Shown: positions 24,357 to 25,726 of the stretch, piece by piece
How the letters are laid out: each line of letters starts with the position of its first letter
Position numbering within the stretch: the stretch's first letter is position 1
Assembly: GCA_945869245.1 (NCBI GenBank)
Contig: CAMBOY010000005.1
Location: 1-25,726, forward strand
Source: Hydrogenophaga intermedia
GTDB lineage: Bacteria > Pseudomonadota > Gammaproteobacteria > Burkholderiales > Burkholderiaceae_C
Reading direction: 5' to 3'
DNA length: 25,726 nucleotides
Translations under genes and position numbers: made by a program
Notes under the pieces: generated by a model
What the model was told of the DNA's origin: nothing
Database searches by the model: none
What the model saw: only the letters and a program-made list of their open reading frames with translations

Positions 24357-25726
24357 ATGAGCCTCTTCTCCGCCATCGCCCAGCACGTCGCCTCTCTGGG
24401 CGCCGCCCTGCCCAGCCAGAACGCCCGTTTGATTCGCCTGCACACCCCGCTGGGGCCTGACGCGCTGGTGGTGGAGCGGGTGCAGATCGACGACGCCATT
24501 GGCCCCCTGCCCTTGGGCCAAGCGGTGGCCGCCAACCCGGCCGGCCAGCGGCTGGAGGTGATTGCGCTGTGCGGCAACGCACACCTGGAGCTGAAGTCGC
24601 TCATGGGCCAGCCGGTGTTGCTGCAGTTACAAAGCGGCGCCGGTGTGGGCGTGTTTGAACCCTGGCACGGCCATGTAACGCAGGCCGCGCTGTTGGGCAG
24701 CGACGGCGGTCTGGCGCGCTACCGCCTGGTGGTGCAGCCCTGGCTGGCGTTTTTGGAGCACCGGCAAGACAGCTTTGTGTTCAACGGCCTGTCGGTGGTG
24801 CAGATCATCGAATCGGTGTTTGCCGACTACGCCGGCCAAGGCACGCTGCGCCCGCAGTGGCGCTGGGACTTGCTCGACCCCAGCGTCTACGCCCAGCGCA
24901 GCCTGTGCATGCAGTACCAGGAAAGCGACCTGGCCTTTGTGCAGCGCCTCATGCGCGAAGAAGGCCTGTTCTGCTTTTGGGAATGCACCGGTGCGTCGGG
25001 CAGCGGCGTGGACGCCGGAAGCCACACGCTGGTGATCGCCGACCACAACGGCGCGCTGGCCGCCAACCGCGAGCCTGCGGTGCGCTTTGCGCAAGGCGGG
25101 CCCACGCTCAACGCCGACGCGCTGTGGCGCATGCGCGAGCACTCGTGTCTGCACCCCGCCACCTTCTCCCTGGCCAGCCCCGACTACCGCCGCGTGGCCC
25201 TGCGCGAGGTGCAACAAACCGGCCAGCTGGGCAACACCGGCGCGCCCGAGCTGCTCTCTGGCCTGTCGCTGGACGACATTCCCGGCGCCTACGCCTATGA
25301 AACCGAAGACCAGGGCCAGCGCCTGCTGACCCGCCAGGCCGAGGCGCTGGACGCGCTGCGCTTTCGCATCGAGGCCGAAGGCGGCTGGCGCGCCGCGCGC
25401 GCCGGCACCCATGTGCTGGTGCAAGACAACCCGCGCCTCGCCACCCGCGACAAGTCCGAACTGCTGATCTTGCGCGCGCAGCACAGCGCCCGCAACAACC
25501 TGCGGGCCGACCACAAAGCCGCGGTCGACAGCCTGCTCGGCGCCATTCAAAGCGACAAGGGCGGTGTGGCCGGCGCGCTGTCGCGCAGCCAGCCCGAGAT
25601 CGCATCGGGCAAGGCCGATAGCCCCTGGCTGCACCACTGCACCGTGTTGCTGCAGCCACTGGTGCGCGCGGTGCGCTGCGTCAATGTGGCGCTGGACGCC
25701 GGCGCCTTGACCACCCTGCCCGGCCA
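24357..25726 (+). CDS. vgrG: Second VgrG (TssI), truncated by window end
   Basis: The first 456 codons of a second VgrG are visible in an open frame to the window end. The gp27-like N-terminal domain shows RLIRLHTPLGPDALVVERV (about 23-41), the ISxx-like region LELKSLMGQPVLLQL and the diagnostic QYQESDLAFVQRLMREEGLF (about 184-203). It is clearly homologous to the VgrG at 8185-11106 (QYQETDLAFVQRLLAEEGL) but diverged, and has a different N-terminus (MSLFSAIAQHV). AGGGA lies ten bases before the ATG. The effector-determining C-terminus lies outside the window, so its cargo is unknown. Confidence 0.92.
   Translation, partial: MSLFSAIAQHVASLGAALPSQNARLIRLHTPLGPDALVVERVQIDDAIGPLPLGQAVAANPAGQRLEVIALCGNAHLELKSLMGQPVLLQLQSGAGVGVFEPWHGHVTQAALLGSDGGLARYRLVVQPWLAFLEHRQDSFVFNGLSVVQIIESVFADYAGQGTLRPQWRWDLLDPSVYAQRSLCMQYQESDLAFVQRLMREEGLFCFWECTGASGSGVDAGSHTLVIADHNGALAANREPAVRFAQGGPTLNADALWRMREHSCLHPATFSLASPDYRRVALREVQQTGQLGNTGAPELLSGLSLDDIPGAYAYETEDQGQRLLTRQAEALDALRFRIEAEGGWRAARAGTHVLVQDNPRLATRDKSELLILRAQHSARNNLRADHKAAVDSLLGAIQSDKGGVAGALSRSQPEIASGKADSPWLHHCTVLLQPLVRAVRCVNVALDAGALTTLPG

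Noticed and set aside
1..25726. tRNA, rRNA, CRISPR arrays, insertion sequences or integrases
   Set aside because: None seen; nearly all of the window is accounted for by T6SS genes and short intergenic gaps.

Overview
This window is almost entirely a type VI secretion system (T6SS) gene cluster from a high-GC Gram-negative bacterium. Codon use, the TssJ/K/L/M and TssB/C sequence types and the gene layout suggest a betaproteobacterium of the Burkholderiales, perhaps Comamonadaceae. That placement is inferred from general appearance, not from a marker gene. Twelve of the thirteen core components are present: TssB, C, D (Hcp), E, F, G, H (ClpV), I (VgrG, two copies), J, K, L and M. A PAAR spike tip is also present. 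TssA is not in the window, and the cluster runs off both ends (tagF on the left, a second vgrG on the right).

Layout. Two main units diverge from an AT-richer region at about 14.02-14.30 kb. Leftward (minus strand) run tssJ, tssK, tssL, vgrG and tae4, tightly packed, with vgrG and tae4 overlapping at ATGA. Beyond a single opposite-strand gene (6602-7522, a membrane protein with an Ala/Pro-rich linker), a second leftward unit starts near 6.5 kb. It holds an M15-type peptidoglycan peptidase (TagX-like), PAAR, a two-helix membrane protein with a ketosynthase-like C-terminal part, tssM and the start of tagF. Rightward (plus strand) run a TPR-like lipoprotein, tssB, tssC and hcp, then a strong intrinsic terminator, then tssE, tssF, tssG, clpV, a small unknown gene and a second vgrG.

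How they work together. TssJ (outer-membrane lipoprotein), TssM and TssL form the envelope complex. TssK with TssE, F and G forms the baseplate, TssB/TssC the contractile sheath, Hcp the inner tube, VgrG/PAAR the spike, and ClpV recycles the contracted sheath. The cargo visible here is a papain-like peptidoglycan amidase (Tae4 family) directly behind a VgrG that carries an extra C-terminal domain. The M15 protein is more likely a self-directed wall hydrolase that makes room for the apparatus.

The points most worth a second look are these: tssB has no ATG/GTG and apparently starts at CTG; no Tai4-like immunity gene lies beside tae4, where an unrelated periplasm-facing protein sits convergently instead; the protein between PAAR and TssM has ketosynthase-like motifs; and base composition drops from mid-tssC through hcp to tssE.
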